Source: JAAURS01 sp044923475
Lineage (GTDB): Bacteria; Cyanobacteriota; Cyanobacteriia; Thermosynechococcales; Thermosynechococcaceae
Assembly: GCF_044923475.1 (NCBI RefSeq)
Contig: NZ_CP137338.1
Coordinates: 1,860,001 to 1,924,000, forward strand
Direction: 5' to 3'
DNA: 64,000 nucleotides
Made by a program: the position numbers and the translations under genes. Positions 8,466-16,521 of the stretch are shown piece by piece. The notes beneath the pieces are model-generated. The model was not told the origin of the DNA. It ran no database searches and saw nothing but the letters and a program-made list of their open reading frames with translations. Within the stretch, counting starts at the first letter, position 1; each line of letters opens with the position of its first letter.

Positions 8466-8486
8466 GTATTCTGAATGAGAGAATAC
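8466..8486 (+). promoter_or_regulatory. Short inverted repeat before the Rpn gene
   Basis: GTATTCT (8466-8472) and AGAATAC (8480-8486) are perfect 7-base arms around a 7-base loop, 46 bases before the start of the next gene. It could be an operator or an RNA hairpin. There is no T-run, so it is not a classical terminator. Confidence 0.3.
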
Positions 8487-8532
8487 CCGTTTGCTTTACA
8501 ATCAGGGCGATCGCCATTATCCTGCCACCTCA

Positions 8533-9498
8533 ATGACTGAACCTAGAGCAGACCTAGACTCGCCCTGGAAGGACATTTTAAGAGCTTACTTTCCCCAAGC
8601 TATACAGTTTTTCTTCCCGAATACGGCTGCTTTAATTGACTGGGAGCAACCCTACGAATTTCTCGATAAGGAGTTTCAATCGATCGCACGGGATGCTGAA
8701 GTGGGTCGTCGTTATGCAGACCAACTTGTTAAAGTCTGGCTGCTGGGAGGAGAACAAGTTTGGTTATTGCTCCATGTTGAAATTCAAAGTCAGTGGGAAT
8801 CTGGTTTTGCCGAGCGGGTCTTTGTCTACAATGTGAGAATTTTCGACCTGTATCGTCAAGTTCCGGTCAGTTTAGCAATTCTTTGTGATGAGAAATTATC
8901 CTGGAGACCCCAAAGCTATACGGCTAGTTACCCAGATACCCGGCTCAATTTTGAGTTTGGTATTGTAAAACTGCTGGACTGGCGCGATCGCATCATAGAA
9001 CTTGAAGCCAGTGATAACCTCTTTGCAATTGTGGTTCTAGCACATTTGAAAGTGATTGAGACCAAAGGACGGGTTGAGCAACGGAAAGCTTGGAAATTCA
9101 GATTGACCAAAGCGCTTTACGAAAAGGGATATGAGCGTCAGCAAATATTGGATTTATATCGCTTTTTGGATTGGGCTATGATTTTACCAGAGGCAATCGA
9201 GCGTGAGTTTTGGCAGGAATTACAAACCTTTGAGGAGGAACGAAAAGTGACTTATGTAACCAATGCAGAACGATTTGGCTTTGAACGAGGGATCCAAGAG
9301 GGTAGGCAAGAGGGTAGGCAAGAGGGCGAATTGGCGATCGTTCTTCGTCTCCTGACCCGTCGAACAGGGATCCTCTCACCTGCTTTAAGATCGCAGGTTG
9401 AATCCCTTCCCTTAGAACAATTAGAATCGCTGGGTGAGGCGTTGCTGGATTTTTCTAGTTCGGCTGATTTAGACCAGTGGCTGCAATCGCGATCGTAA
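8533..9498 (+). CDS. Rpn family PD-(D/E)XK nuclease-like protein with DUF4351 tail
   Basis: About 321 residues from the ATG at 8533 (MTEPRADL); an upstream in-frame start at 8491 is less likely. The N-terminal half is an Rpn/PD-(D/E)XK nuclease-like domain with the E-x-Q core in LLHVEIQSQ, followed by FVYNVRIFDLYR and VSLAILCDE. A Glu/Gly/Arg/Gln tandem repeat (IQEGRQEGRQEGE) then leads into the DUF4351 tail ending LDFSSSADLDQWLQ. E. coli Rpn proteins promote RecA-independent recombination, and family members have been linked to phage defence. The role here is unproven. Its tail is close to identical to that of the gene at 59196, although the N-terminal domains are unrelated. Confidence 0.85.
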   Translation: MTEPRADLDSPWKDILRAYFPQAIQFFFPNTAALIDWEQPYEFLDKEFQSIARDAEVGRRYADQLVKVWLLGGEQVWLLLHVEIQSQWESGFAERVFVYNVRIFDLYRQVPVSLAILCDEKLSWRPQSYTASYPDTRLNFEFGIVKLLDWRDRIIELEASDNLFAIVVLAHLKVIETKGRVEQRKAWKFRLTKALYEKGYERQQILDLYRFLDWAMILPEAIEREFWQELQTFEEERKVTYVTNAERFGFERGIQEGRQEGRQEGELAIVLRLLTRRTGILSPALRSQVESLPLEQLESLGEALLDFSSSADLDQWLQSRS

Positions 9499-9661
9499 AC
9501 TACAGCGATCGCCCCTAGAATCTCCAACCCAAAACAAGCCCAATTGCCCTCCTAGCCAACCCCAAACCCCAATCGAAACCATACAAACACGCGATCGCAC
9601 ACCAAAGACATTGTCCCCTTCAGAAAACCCAAAAGCTTAAGCTAATACAATTATTCAAAAT

Positions 9662-11035
9662 CTACTCAATCTCTTCATCGCTCGCCGCCACCGCAGGTTC
9701 CGGTAAATATAGCCTCTCTTCACTGGCATCGTACTCGAAAAGTTCTGCATAGCGACCCCAGTCAACAGCAGTGGCAAACTGTCGCTCGGATTCTTTATCG
9801 GAGAAATATTCGTTCAGCAGATCGATGAAGAACCCCGCCCGCATGGAGCGATTGCGCTTTTCTCGCAGCGTTTGAATCATGCTGACCAAAACGGGTACGT
9901 TGGCGAGCACCTGCTGGCGGAACAAGTCCTTACTCCGCAAAATAGTCGTCGTTGCAAAATCTCGACCGATTTCAGTCAGTTTCACATCTCCCTGAGTCAC
10001 CTCTGCAAAGCTTAAAAGCACCGCTGCATCCAAAATGGGCAGCAAGTCATCGACTTCAAGCTGAATTCGTTCCGCCAGTCGCGGAATATCGTCCGTTGCT
10101 TCAGGTTGCTCCACAATTAGCTCCAGCAATCCGCTAATGCTGCCTACGCGCGCGTGGGGAAGCGGATCGGCATAGGGCGATCGCGGTAATTCCACAGACG
10201 GATAAACTTCCGCGGCGGCGGGTGCGACTTCCACAGAACCCGTCACCTCGGCCTCCGGGTTGGTCATGACCGTATAGATATAGTCCACCAGAGCTTTGAA
10301 GCGATCGCTGCCACGGTCGTGGGGCCGGGGTAAGTCGATCGTCACCTCCCCCCGCACGCAGCCTGGATTTGCGCCTAAAATCACGACGCGATCTGCCAGA
10401 AAAACCGCTTCTTCGATATTGTGGGTCACGATCAAAATGCTTTGGGACGGAAACGTTCCTGCATTCCAGAGATCGTCAATTTCACCGCGCAAGTTTTCCG
10501 AGGTCAGGACATCCAGGGCGCTAAACGGCTCATCCATAAACAGCACCTTCGGCTCCAGCACGAACGCCCGCGCAAACCCAACCCGCTGCTTCATCCCACC
10601 CGACAACTCCTTCGGATAGGCATTTTCAAACCCATCTAGACCCACCAAATCGATCGCTTTTAACGCCCGCCGTCGCCGCTCCTCCCGCGCTATCCCCTGC
10701 GCCTCCAGCCCCAGTTCCACATTTTCCTGCACCGTCAGCCAAGGTAAGAGGGCAAAGCTTTGAAATACCATCGCAACATCTTGGTTTGCACCGCGCAGCA
10801 GCGTACCGTTGCCGATCACTCGCCCCTGAGTCGGCAGAATTAACCCCGCCATGATTCGCAACAGCGTACTCTTACCGCTGCCGCTCCGCCCCAACAGCGC
10901 CACCACCTCGCCCGCAGACACCGTGAGATTAACACCGCTGAGAACCGTAAATTCCCCCTTGCCTTCCTGGGCCGAAAAGCTTTTACTGACCTGCTCGACA
11001 GTAATGAGCGCGCGATCGGTCTGGAGGTTTTTCAT
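9662..11035 (-). CDS. ABC transporter ATPase with AAA-associated C-terminal domain (nitrate/sulfonate type)
   Basis: A 457-residue protein. The ABC ATPase domain (about 10-260) has Walker A GRSGSGKST (49-57), signature LSGGMKQR (144-151), Walker B VLFMDEP (164-170) and the switch His in IVTHN. After a linker comes an AAA-associated C-terminal domain (about 300-430; ERIQLEVDDLLPILDAA, TEIGRDFA), which in related systems is thought to be regulatory. It follows the fused permease gene with a 24-base gap, forming a two-gene operon. No periplasmic binding protein is adjacent, so the substrate is unknown; nitrate, sulfonate or bicarbonate-like anions are the family's usual cargo. Confidence 0.88.
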   Translation of the reverse strand: MKNLQTDRALITVEQVSKSFSAQEGKGEFTVLSGVNLTVSAGEVVALLGRSGSGKSTLLRIMAGLILPTQGRVIGNGTLLRGANQDVAMVFQSFALLPWLTVQENVELGLEAQGIAREERRRRALKAIDLVGLDGFENAYPKELSGGMKQRVGFARAFVLEPKVLFMDEPFSALDVLTSENLRGEIDDLWNAGTFPSQSILIVTHNIEEAVFLADRVVILGANPGCVRGEVTIDLPRPHDRGSDRFKALVDYIYTVMTNPEAEVTGSVEVAPAAAEVYPSVELPRSPYADPLPHARVGSISGLLELIVEQPEATDDIPRLAERIQLEVDDLLPILDAAVLLSFAEVTQGDVKLTEIGRDFATTTILRSKDLFRQQVLANVPVLVSMIQTLREKRNRSMRAGFFIDLLNEYFSDKESERQFATAVDWGRYAELFEYDASEERLYLPEPAVAASDEEIE

Positions 11036-11059
11036 AGGACTCCTTGTTATACGGGGCTG

Positions 11060-12793
11060 CTAGAGATGGTACTTGGTTTCGGAAAGCTGGTAGAGTCGCC
11101 GCCAAAAGATGCGATTCACCCCAACGACAAATAAGCTCATCATGCCAATTCCGAGGGTGATGCGGGGCCAATCGCCTGCAGCTGTAGCGGTCGCAATGTA
11201 CGCGCCCAAACCCGTCGCCGTCAAGGTCGATTGCCCCCAAACCACGACCTCAGAAATAATACTGGCATTCCACGCACCGCCGCTGGCCGTAATGCCGCCT
11301 GTCACCCAGGCCGAGAAAATACCCGGCCCGATCAGCCTGCGCCACAGATGCCACCCGCGCAAATTCAGATCCCTGGCCATCTCGCGCAGATCGGTCGGGA
11401 TGCTCTGCGCGCCTGCAATGGAGTTAAACAGGATATACCACTGAGAACCCAGCGCCATTAACAGGATACTGCCCCAATCCAGGCTGATGTGGGCGCGGAT
11501 GAAGAATAGCGTGGCAAAGGGGAAAAGAAAGTTAGCGGGAAAGGATGCCAGAAACTGCACCGCAGGCTGGAGCAGCCGCGCGAGTTTTGGATTGAACCCG
11601 ATGGCAACGCCGATCGGCGTCCAGACGAGCGTCGCAAAGACCAGCAGCAGAATCACTCGGCCTAAGGTGAGCAGCCCGAGCCAGAAGGTTTTGCCCACCT
11701 CCAGTATCCCCACGGCGGTCAGAATAAAGTGAATGCCGCCAGCCAGCAAAATACCGATCGCCGCCAGCAGCACCCAATTGTAAACGCGATCGCCCCAATC
11801 CGATGCAGGACTTGCGGTTTTGGAGGGCGATCGCAGCGGGGTGAGGCGAGACAGGATGCGATTGATCCCCTCCCCAATGGGCTGGAGGGCTTGACCCAGG
11901 AGCCGAGGGACTCGCGCAGCCGTCAGCAGGTCGAACAACCAAGACTTCGGCGCATCTGTCCCCGCGCTTTGCTCCAAGCGGAACTTGTCGGCCCAGGCCA
12001 CGATCGGCTGCCAAAAGAGCTGATTGGTCAGGAAAATAACTGCGGCGATCGCCACAAACGCCCAACCTAAAGCAGCAAGATCCTGGGCTTTGACGGCAGC
12101 AGCCACGTAAGAACCGAGTCCCGGAAGCGTGTATTGCTGGTTTAAGACACTGATGGCTTCGCTGGCAGCCACAAAAAACCAGCCTCCGCCAAAACTCATC
12201 ATCGCGTTCCACACCAAGCCGATCGTGGCTGAGGGAATTTCCAGCTTTGTAAATCGCTCCCAACCTGACAGGCGGTAGAGCGTGACCGCTTCCTCTAGTT
12301 CGCGGGGCACCATCCGCAGCGATTGATAAAAGGAGAACGTCATATTCCAAGCTTGGCTGGTAAAAATTGCAAAAATTGACGCGGCTTCCAGACCCAGCAA
12401 GCTCCCCGGAAACAGGGCAATAAATCCCGTTACCGTAACCGACAAAAAGCCCAAGACTGGAATGGACTGCAAAATATCCAGGAGTGGAATCAGAATTTTT
12501 TCGGCGCGGCGATTGTGGGCGGCAACGTAGCCGTAGGCCAAGGTAAAAACCGTCGAGCAAAACAACGCGATAAACATCCGCAACGTCGAGCGGGCGGCAT
12601 AGTAAGGCAAATGACGCGGTTCTAAGCGAACGCCGGGCATAATGTCGGGCGGGACAAAGCTCACGAGGGTGCCTGCTCCCACGCGGGCGATCGCGGCCAG
12701 TAACGCCAGCATCCCTAGAATGACGGCAATATCGGCCACACCAAACGGAAACCGTCGCAAGGCTTCAGGGGTCGGAAACGTTCGCCTCAGCAT
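11060..12793 (-). CDS. ABC transporter permease, two fused permease domains
   Basis: A 577-residue membrane protein made of two binding-protein-dependent permease domains in tandem (about 60-270 and 340-575). Each has several hydrophobic helices and an EAA-like loop: REMARDLNLRGWHLWRRLIGP in the second half and RELEEAVTLYRLSGWERF in the first. Such transporters usually use homodimers or two genes, so the fusion makes one chain the whole channel. It starts at an ATG and the ATPase gene follows on the same strand. Function: import across the plasma membrane with the ATPase; substrate unknown. Confidence 0.88.
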   Translation of the reverse strand: MLRRTFPTPEALRRFPFGVADIAVILGMLALLAAIARVGAGTLVSFVPPDIMPGVRLEPRHLPYYAARSTLRMFIALFCSTVFTLAYGYVAAHNRRAEKILIPLLDILQSIPVLGFLSVTVTGFIALFPGSLLGLEAASIFAIFTSQAWNMTFSFYQSLRMVPRELEEAVTLYRLSGWERFTKLEIPSATIGLVWNAMMSFGGGWFFVAASEAISVLNQQYTLPGLGSYVAAAVKAQDLAALGWAFVAIAAVIFLTNQLFWQPIVAWADKFRLEQSAGTDAPKSWLFDLLTAARVPRLLGQALQPIGEGINRILSRLTPLRSPSKTASPASDWGDRVYNWVLLAAIGILLAGGIHFILTAVGILEVGKTFWLGLLTLGRVILLLVFATLVWTPIGVAIGFNPKLARLLQPAVQFLASFPANFLFPFATLFFIRAHISLDWGSILLMALGSQWYILFNSIAGAQSIPTDLREMARDLNLRGWHLWRRLIGPGIFSAWVTGGITASGGAWNASIISEVVVWGQSTLTATGLGAYIATATAAGDWPRITLGIGMMSLFVVGVNRIFWRRLYQLSETKYHL

Positions 12794-12993
12794 GGTCGAT
12801 CGCCTAACGAGGGTAAAACCGTTCTCAGTGTATAGCGAGTGTAGGGTGCTGAGTCGGATCTGGCCTGACCGAACCGATCGCGCTTTCCCTCGTTAACGGC
12901 CTACAACCCTATAACGAGGTAGGATCTAGAATCCGATTCGAAGCTAACGCTTGCTTTAATATTGTAATTCTACGATTCGAGGAGATCAGTGCG

Positions 12994-13467
12994 ATGCTCG
13001 AAAGACTTTTAAAACAAGGCGCGGTTTTGACGATTTTGACGGGATGCAGTTTTTCCCTTGCAGCTTCTGGAGAGACCCTTTTAGCACAATCCAAGCAGGC
13101 TAAGCCCGTTCCAGAACTCATAATTTTCTGTCCTTCTACACCTCAGCGGTTCAATTTTTTGCCGAACGGATACGCGGCGTCAAAGATTTACATGCTTCCA
13201 TCCAGTTGCGTGGAAGCAAATTTTACGATTTCGGCAAAGGCAGGTCAATTGATGGTTCTGGTCTTAAATAGCCCTGGTTCAACGCGCGTTGAAATCAAAT
13301 CTCCCGATGGCACCAGCAACGAGCAACCAGCAGGCAATGCAGGTGTCGTTTTCAATAAGGTTCTAACCGCTACGGGCGAGTACCGCATTAAAGTTTCCAA
13401 GGATAAGAAAGCCGCGCCTTGGTCGGGACAATTAATTTTGACCGCAGTGGTCCAACCCAATCTCTAA
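12994..13467 (+). CDS. Secreted protein of unknown function
   Basis: 157 residues. A signal peptide is clear: basic MLERLLK, a hydrophobic stretch to about 25 and a likely cleavage near SGETLLAQ. The mature part has two cysteines (about 46 and 69) that could form a disulphide. A beta-rich half (MVLVLNSPGSTRVEIKSPDG to TGEYRIKVSKD) resembles pre-peptidase C-terminal or jelly-roll domains that cap secreted proteins. A Shine-Dalgarno-like GGAG lies 13 bases before the ATG. I cannot assign a function. Confidence 0.65.
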   Translation: MLERLLKQGAVLTILTGCSFSLAASGETLLAQSKQAKPVPELIIFCPSTPQRFNFLPNGYAASKIYMLPSSCVEANFTISAKAGQLMVLVLNSPGSTRVEIKSPDGTSNEQPAGNAGVVFNKVLTATGEYRIKVSKDKKAAPWSGQLILTAVVQPNL

Positions 13468-13706
13468 CTCTAGTGTGAAATCTATAGATCGCTCTGTTCT
13501 ATGACGTCTTCGAGATTCAGTTGCGGCAGGAGGCGATCGCCGAGGCTGCGGAAAAGTCAAAACAAAGATATGGCTGTTGCTCTGCGGTCTGGACCTTTGC
13601 GATCCCAACGAAAAATAGATCCAAAAACAGTCGCGCCTAGAGACAGCCACGGGTTAAACTCGATGATTGCGGGCTTTAACGTGTGGCGCGAGGGAGAACA
13701 AAAGCA
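13468..13706. other. Intergenic stretch
   Basis: About 240 bases with one HIP1 octamer. A 79-codon frame exists on the plus strand but has an arginine-rich composition and no recognisable family. I see no clear promoter or terminator here. Confidence 0.4.
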
Positions 13707-14360
13707 TTGGGCATTGAATTACGAAGCTACGTCTATCTAGATAGCCTGCAACCGCAACATGCCGCTTATATGGGAACCGTCGCCTCTGGCTTTTTACCGC
13801 TGCCGGGAGACACCTCTCTTTGGATTGAGATTACACCCGGCGTGGAAATCAACCGCATTATGGACGTAGCCCTAAAGTCTGCTGTGGTTCGACCTGCCGT
13901 TCAGTTTGTAGAACGATTGTTTGGACTCATGGAGGTGCATTCCAGCAGCCAAGCCGACGTGCAGGCCGCCTCTCGCGCCATCCTCGGTGCGTTGGGCGTG
14001 CGGCGGCAAGATTGCCTCAAACCCAATGTGGTCTCCAGTCAGGTCATTCGCAATATCGACGCCCACCAAGCCCAACTGATCAACCGCATGGCGCGGGGCC
14101 AGATGCTGTTGGCAGGTCAGTCGCTGTACGTGATGGAGGTGCAGCCTGCGGCCTATTCGGCCCTTGCCGCCAATGAGGCTGAGAAGGCCGCGTTCATTAA
14201 TATTTTGGAGGTTCAGGCCGTCGGATCGTTCGGTCGTCTCTATTTGGGCGGGGAAGAGCAAGACATTATGGCGGCGATGCGCGCGGTCTTGAGCGCGATG
14301 GAAAACACCCCCGGACGCGCGCATCCCGATCTGACTCAGTCGCGGCAAGCAAAGGAATAA
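13707..14360 (+). CDS. Tandem BMC-domain-like shell protein homologue
   Basis: About 217 residues from a TTG start at 13707 (MGIELRSYVYLD), which I prefer over the GTG at 13683 because I recall homologues beginning at this point. Two bacterial-microcompartment-like halves are visible. The first ends VERLFGLMEVHSSSQADVQAASRAILGALG; the second runs MLLAGQSLYVMEVQPAAY to INILEVQAVGSFGRLYLGGEEQDIMAAMRAVLSAM. This matches a conserved cyanobacterial protein separate from the carboxysome ccm operon. Whether it forms shell hexamers is unknown. Its stop overlaps the ATG of the pentapeptide gene by one base (TAATG), so the pair is probably co-translated. Confidence 0.65.
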   Translation: MGIELRSYVYLDSLQPQHAAYMGTVASGFLPLPGDTSLWIEITPGVEINRIMDVALKSAVVRPAVQFVERLFGLMEVHSSSQADVQAASRAILGALGVRRQDCLKPNVVSSQVIRNIDAHQAQLINRMARGQMLLAGQSLYVMEVQPAAYSALAANEAEKAAFINILEVQAVGSFGRLYLGGEEQDIMAAMRAVLSAMENTPGRAHPDLTQSRQAKE

Positions 14361-15133
14361 TGTCTAATTTCGACCATCTGGTAAAACTCGGCTCGGGCGT
14401 TTGGTCCTGGAATCACTGGCGATCGCAACACCCCCACGTCACACCAGATCTTAGCCATGCCGATTTAGCTCGAGCGCAGCTCAACAACGCGAATTTGAGC
14501 GGAGCCGACCTCAGCAACGCGAATTTAGTGGGAGCCGATCTGCAAGCAGCGAATTTGAACGGGGCAAATTTGGCGATCGCCGATCTATCGAATGCGATTC
14601 TAGTGAGGGCAGACCTTGCCAATGCAAATCTCATTGGAGCCAATCTCCAAGATGCAAACCTAACGCTGGTAGATCTGTATCGCGCCAACTTAATTGGCAC
14701 GAACTTTCGCAACGCCACCCTCAAGCAGGCTGCGTTAGATGGCGCTCAGCTCGGTCGCAGCAATTTGAGCAATGCCAACTTAATTGAAGCAAATCTGTGC
14801 CAAGCCGTCCTTTGCCGCAGCAGCTTGTACCGTGCGGTTCTCATTGGCGCGCAGCTTTACGGTGCGGATTTGAGTCAGGCAAACTTGCGCGAAGCCAACC
14901 TATGCCGGGCCAACCTGGTTGGAGCAATGCTGGTGGAGGCCGATCTATCGGCGGCAAACTGCGCTTGGACTAACCTGTACCGCGCTAATTTGCAATGTGC
15001 AAAACTCACCCAGGTAAGCTTTCGGGGTGCAAACCTTTCGCGCAGTAACTTGCGACAGACCCAGCGCACAGGCATCGATTGGGAAATGGCCAATCTCGAA
15101 ACAGTCCAAATGGACGATCCAGACATTTTCTAG
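14360..15133 (+). CDS. Pentapeptide-repeat protein
   Basis: 257 residues. After a 30-residue lead (MSNFDHLVKLGSGVWSWNHW) come about 40 consecutive pentapeptides of the A(N/D)LXX type (for example ADLAR, ANLSG, ADLQA). These fold as a right-handed quadrilateral beta helix. No signal peptide or membrane helix is visible, so a cytoplasmic location is expected. Cyanobacteria carry many such proteins, mostly of unknown role; a few mimic DNA and bind gyrase. Translation is coupled to the BMC-like gene upstream. Confidence 0.9.
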   Translation: MSNFDHLVKLGSGVWSWNHWRSQHPHVTPDLSHADLARAQLNNANLSGADLSNANLVGADLQAANLNGANLAIADLSNAILVRADLANANLIGANLQDANLTLVDLYRANLIGTNFRNATLKQAALDGAQLGRSNLSNANLIEANLCQAVLCRSSLYRAVLIGAQLYGADLSQANLREANLCRANLVGAMLVEADLSAANCAWTNLYRANLQCAKLTQVSFRGANLSRSNLRQTQRTGIDWEMANLETVQMDDPDIF

Positions 15134-15257
15134 GCTTTTGCCTCGTGGACTTGTTTTTGTGGCCGATGGGCAATCGGTGATACTGCCCGTGGAGGAAGGT
15201 TGCCTGGGAACCCCGATGAAGCAGGAAACAGCCAGACCAGCGAATTGGATGGTTTCA

Positions 15258-16142
15258 TCATTTTTGCTGGGGATTAATGGGTTTAAGATTCAGCCGATCG
15301 CCGAAGATAATCCAGCCACATAGCAATCCAAAAGGAATCCAGCCCAGGATGCCGCCGTAGTTGACAAAAATCCAATTTGGGCCGCCCAGAAACAGGATGG
15401 TTGTTAGCGAACCGCCAATGGCGTTGGTGGCTCCATGGGCCAGACAAGTTGACCAGATACTCCCTGTTTTCAGTCGGAGCCAGCCGAAGATAATCGACAG
15501 CCAAATCGTGAAGACGGGGAAGACTAGCAACCCCAACCAAGGTCGATCGTATCGCTGAAAACCCAGCAAAATGAGTGGATAGTGCCAAATGCCCCAAATC
15601 AGTCCGGTGGCGATCGCAGCGCGTAGCGGGTTGTTTGTAAATAATCGGAGTTGCAAGTAACCGCGCCAGCCAAATTCTTCACCCCAGTTCAGCAGCGCAA
15701 CGGGTAACGCCTGAATCGCGGTAGCAAGGATTGCGATCGGAAAAATAAGTTCGGGTAGGGGAGGAAGGTTGCCTGGGAATGCGTAAGCTGCTAGGAATCG
15801 CTGCAGGGAGAAATCGGGTTGACTGATTCTCAAAACCATCGCCAGAATTACAACGATCGCGGTAATGACGAGGGGCGATAACCAAGCGAACAGATAGTAA
15901 CGCCAGTATCTTCTTAGGTTCAGTCGATACCCCGCATCCGCAAAGCCTTCGCGAGTAACCCAACGTCGGACGACGAAGGTGCCCAAGGCTGGGGAAAATA
16001 CAGCGGGTAAACTCAACCATTGGAAGGCAGGATCGGTTCCCGATACTCCCGCAATCCAGAGCATTGCCCAATTTCCCCAGGCCATGCCAAAGGCGATCGC
16101 CAAGTAAACAAAAATACCTTTGGTTCTGATATTCACGCTCAA
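15258..16142 (-). CDS. CPBP family intramembrane metalloprotease (CAAX protease-like)
   Basis: 294 residues with about eight hydrophobic segments. The ABI/CPBP motifs are present: EEFGWRGYLQ (motif 1, EExxxR), GLIWGIWHYPL (motif 2, with the His) and a late H in CLAHGATNAIGG (motif 4). These residues form the glutamate-type or metal-dependent active site in the membrane. The start is a TTG at 16142 with GGAGG 10 bases upstream; a GTG at 16136 is the alternative. It overlaps the stop of the nitroreductase remnant. Its substrate is unknown. Confidence 0.87.
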   Translation of the reverse strand: MSVNIRTKGIFVYLAIAFGMAWGNWAMLWIAGVSGTDPAFQWLSLPAVFSPALGTFVVRRWVTREGFADAGYRLNLRRYWRYYLFAWLSPLVITAIVVILAMVLRISQPDFSLQRFLAAYAFPGNLPPLPELIFPIAILATAIQALPVALLNWGEEFGWRGYLQLRLFTNNPLRAAIATGLIWGIWHYPLILLGFQRYDRPWLGLLVFPVFTIWLSIIFGWLRLKTGSIWSTCLAHGATNAIGGSLTTILFLGGPNWIFVNYGGILGWIPFGLLCGWIIFGDRLNLKPINPQQK

Positions 16143-16468
16143 ACAATCACAGCCTCCAGAGATCGCCGTAAGGAACTTGGCATCTCTGGGCCTCTACCAA
16201 ACCGCACGACCAGATCGGGTCTGCCAGCCCCCAGTCCCAACGCCCTGGCAAAAGCAGGCCGCAACCTCGCTTCCTCAACGGGCTGGTTTACAAAAGCATT
16301 GCGAATGCCGAGGGCCGTCGCCTGGAGTGCAAAACGTTCGTAACAGCGACCTGCTTCAACCCAATGCGCCTTGTCATCAACGTCGGAAACGAACACGGCA
16401 ATACCTGCGGAACTGCGGATGTGGCCGAGTCCATCTCGGGCCGATCGTCGCGCAACTGCATTGCGAAT
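16139..16468 (-). pseudogene. C-terminal remnant of an Acg/nitroreductase-family protein
   Basis: The minus strand reads about 110 codons of the conserved end of this FMN-binding family: GLGHIRSSAGIAVFVSDVDD, AHWVEAGRCYERFALQ, RPDLVVRFGRGPEMP. No start codon or N-terminal two-thirds is present, and the upstream DNA is unrelated and divergent from the peptide-binding-protein gene. The gene is therefore 5'-truncated. Its stop overlaps the start of the CAAX-protease gene. Confidence 0.8.
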
Positions 16469-16521
16469 GGCAAAAATTCTAAACCGGATTGAAAGAAATG
16501 CAAACGATCCCTTAATGTAAT

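Noticed and set aside
9292..9333. Tandem 12-base repeat that could be mistaken for a CRISPR or minisatellite
   Set aside because: It encodes the QEGR linker of the Rpn gene; there are no spacers and it is in frame.
11532..12560. 342-codon minus-strand frame overlapping the fused permease
   Set aside because: It lies in another frame of a gene with clear membrane and EAA-loop signatures; its composition is that of a shadow.
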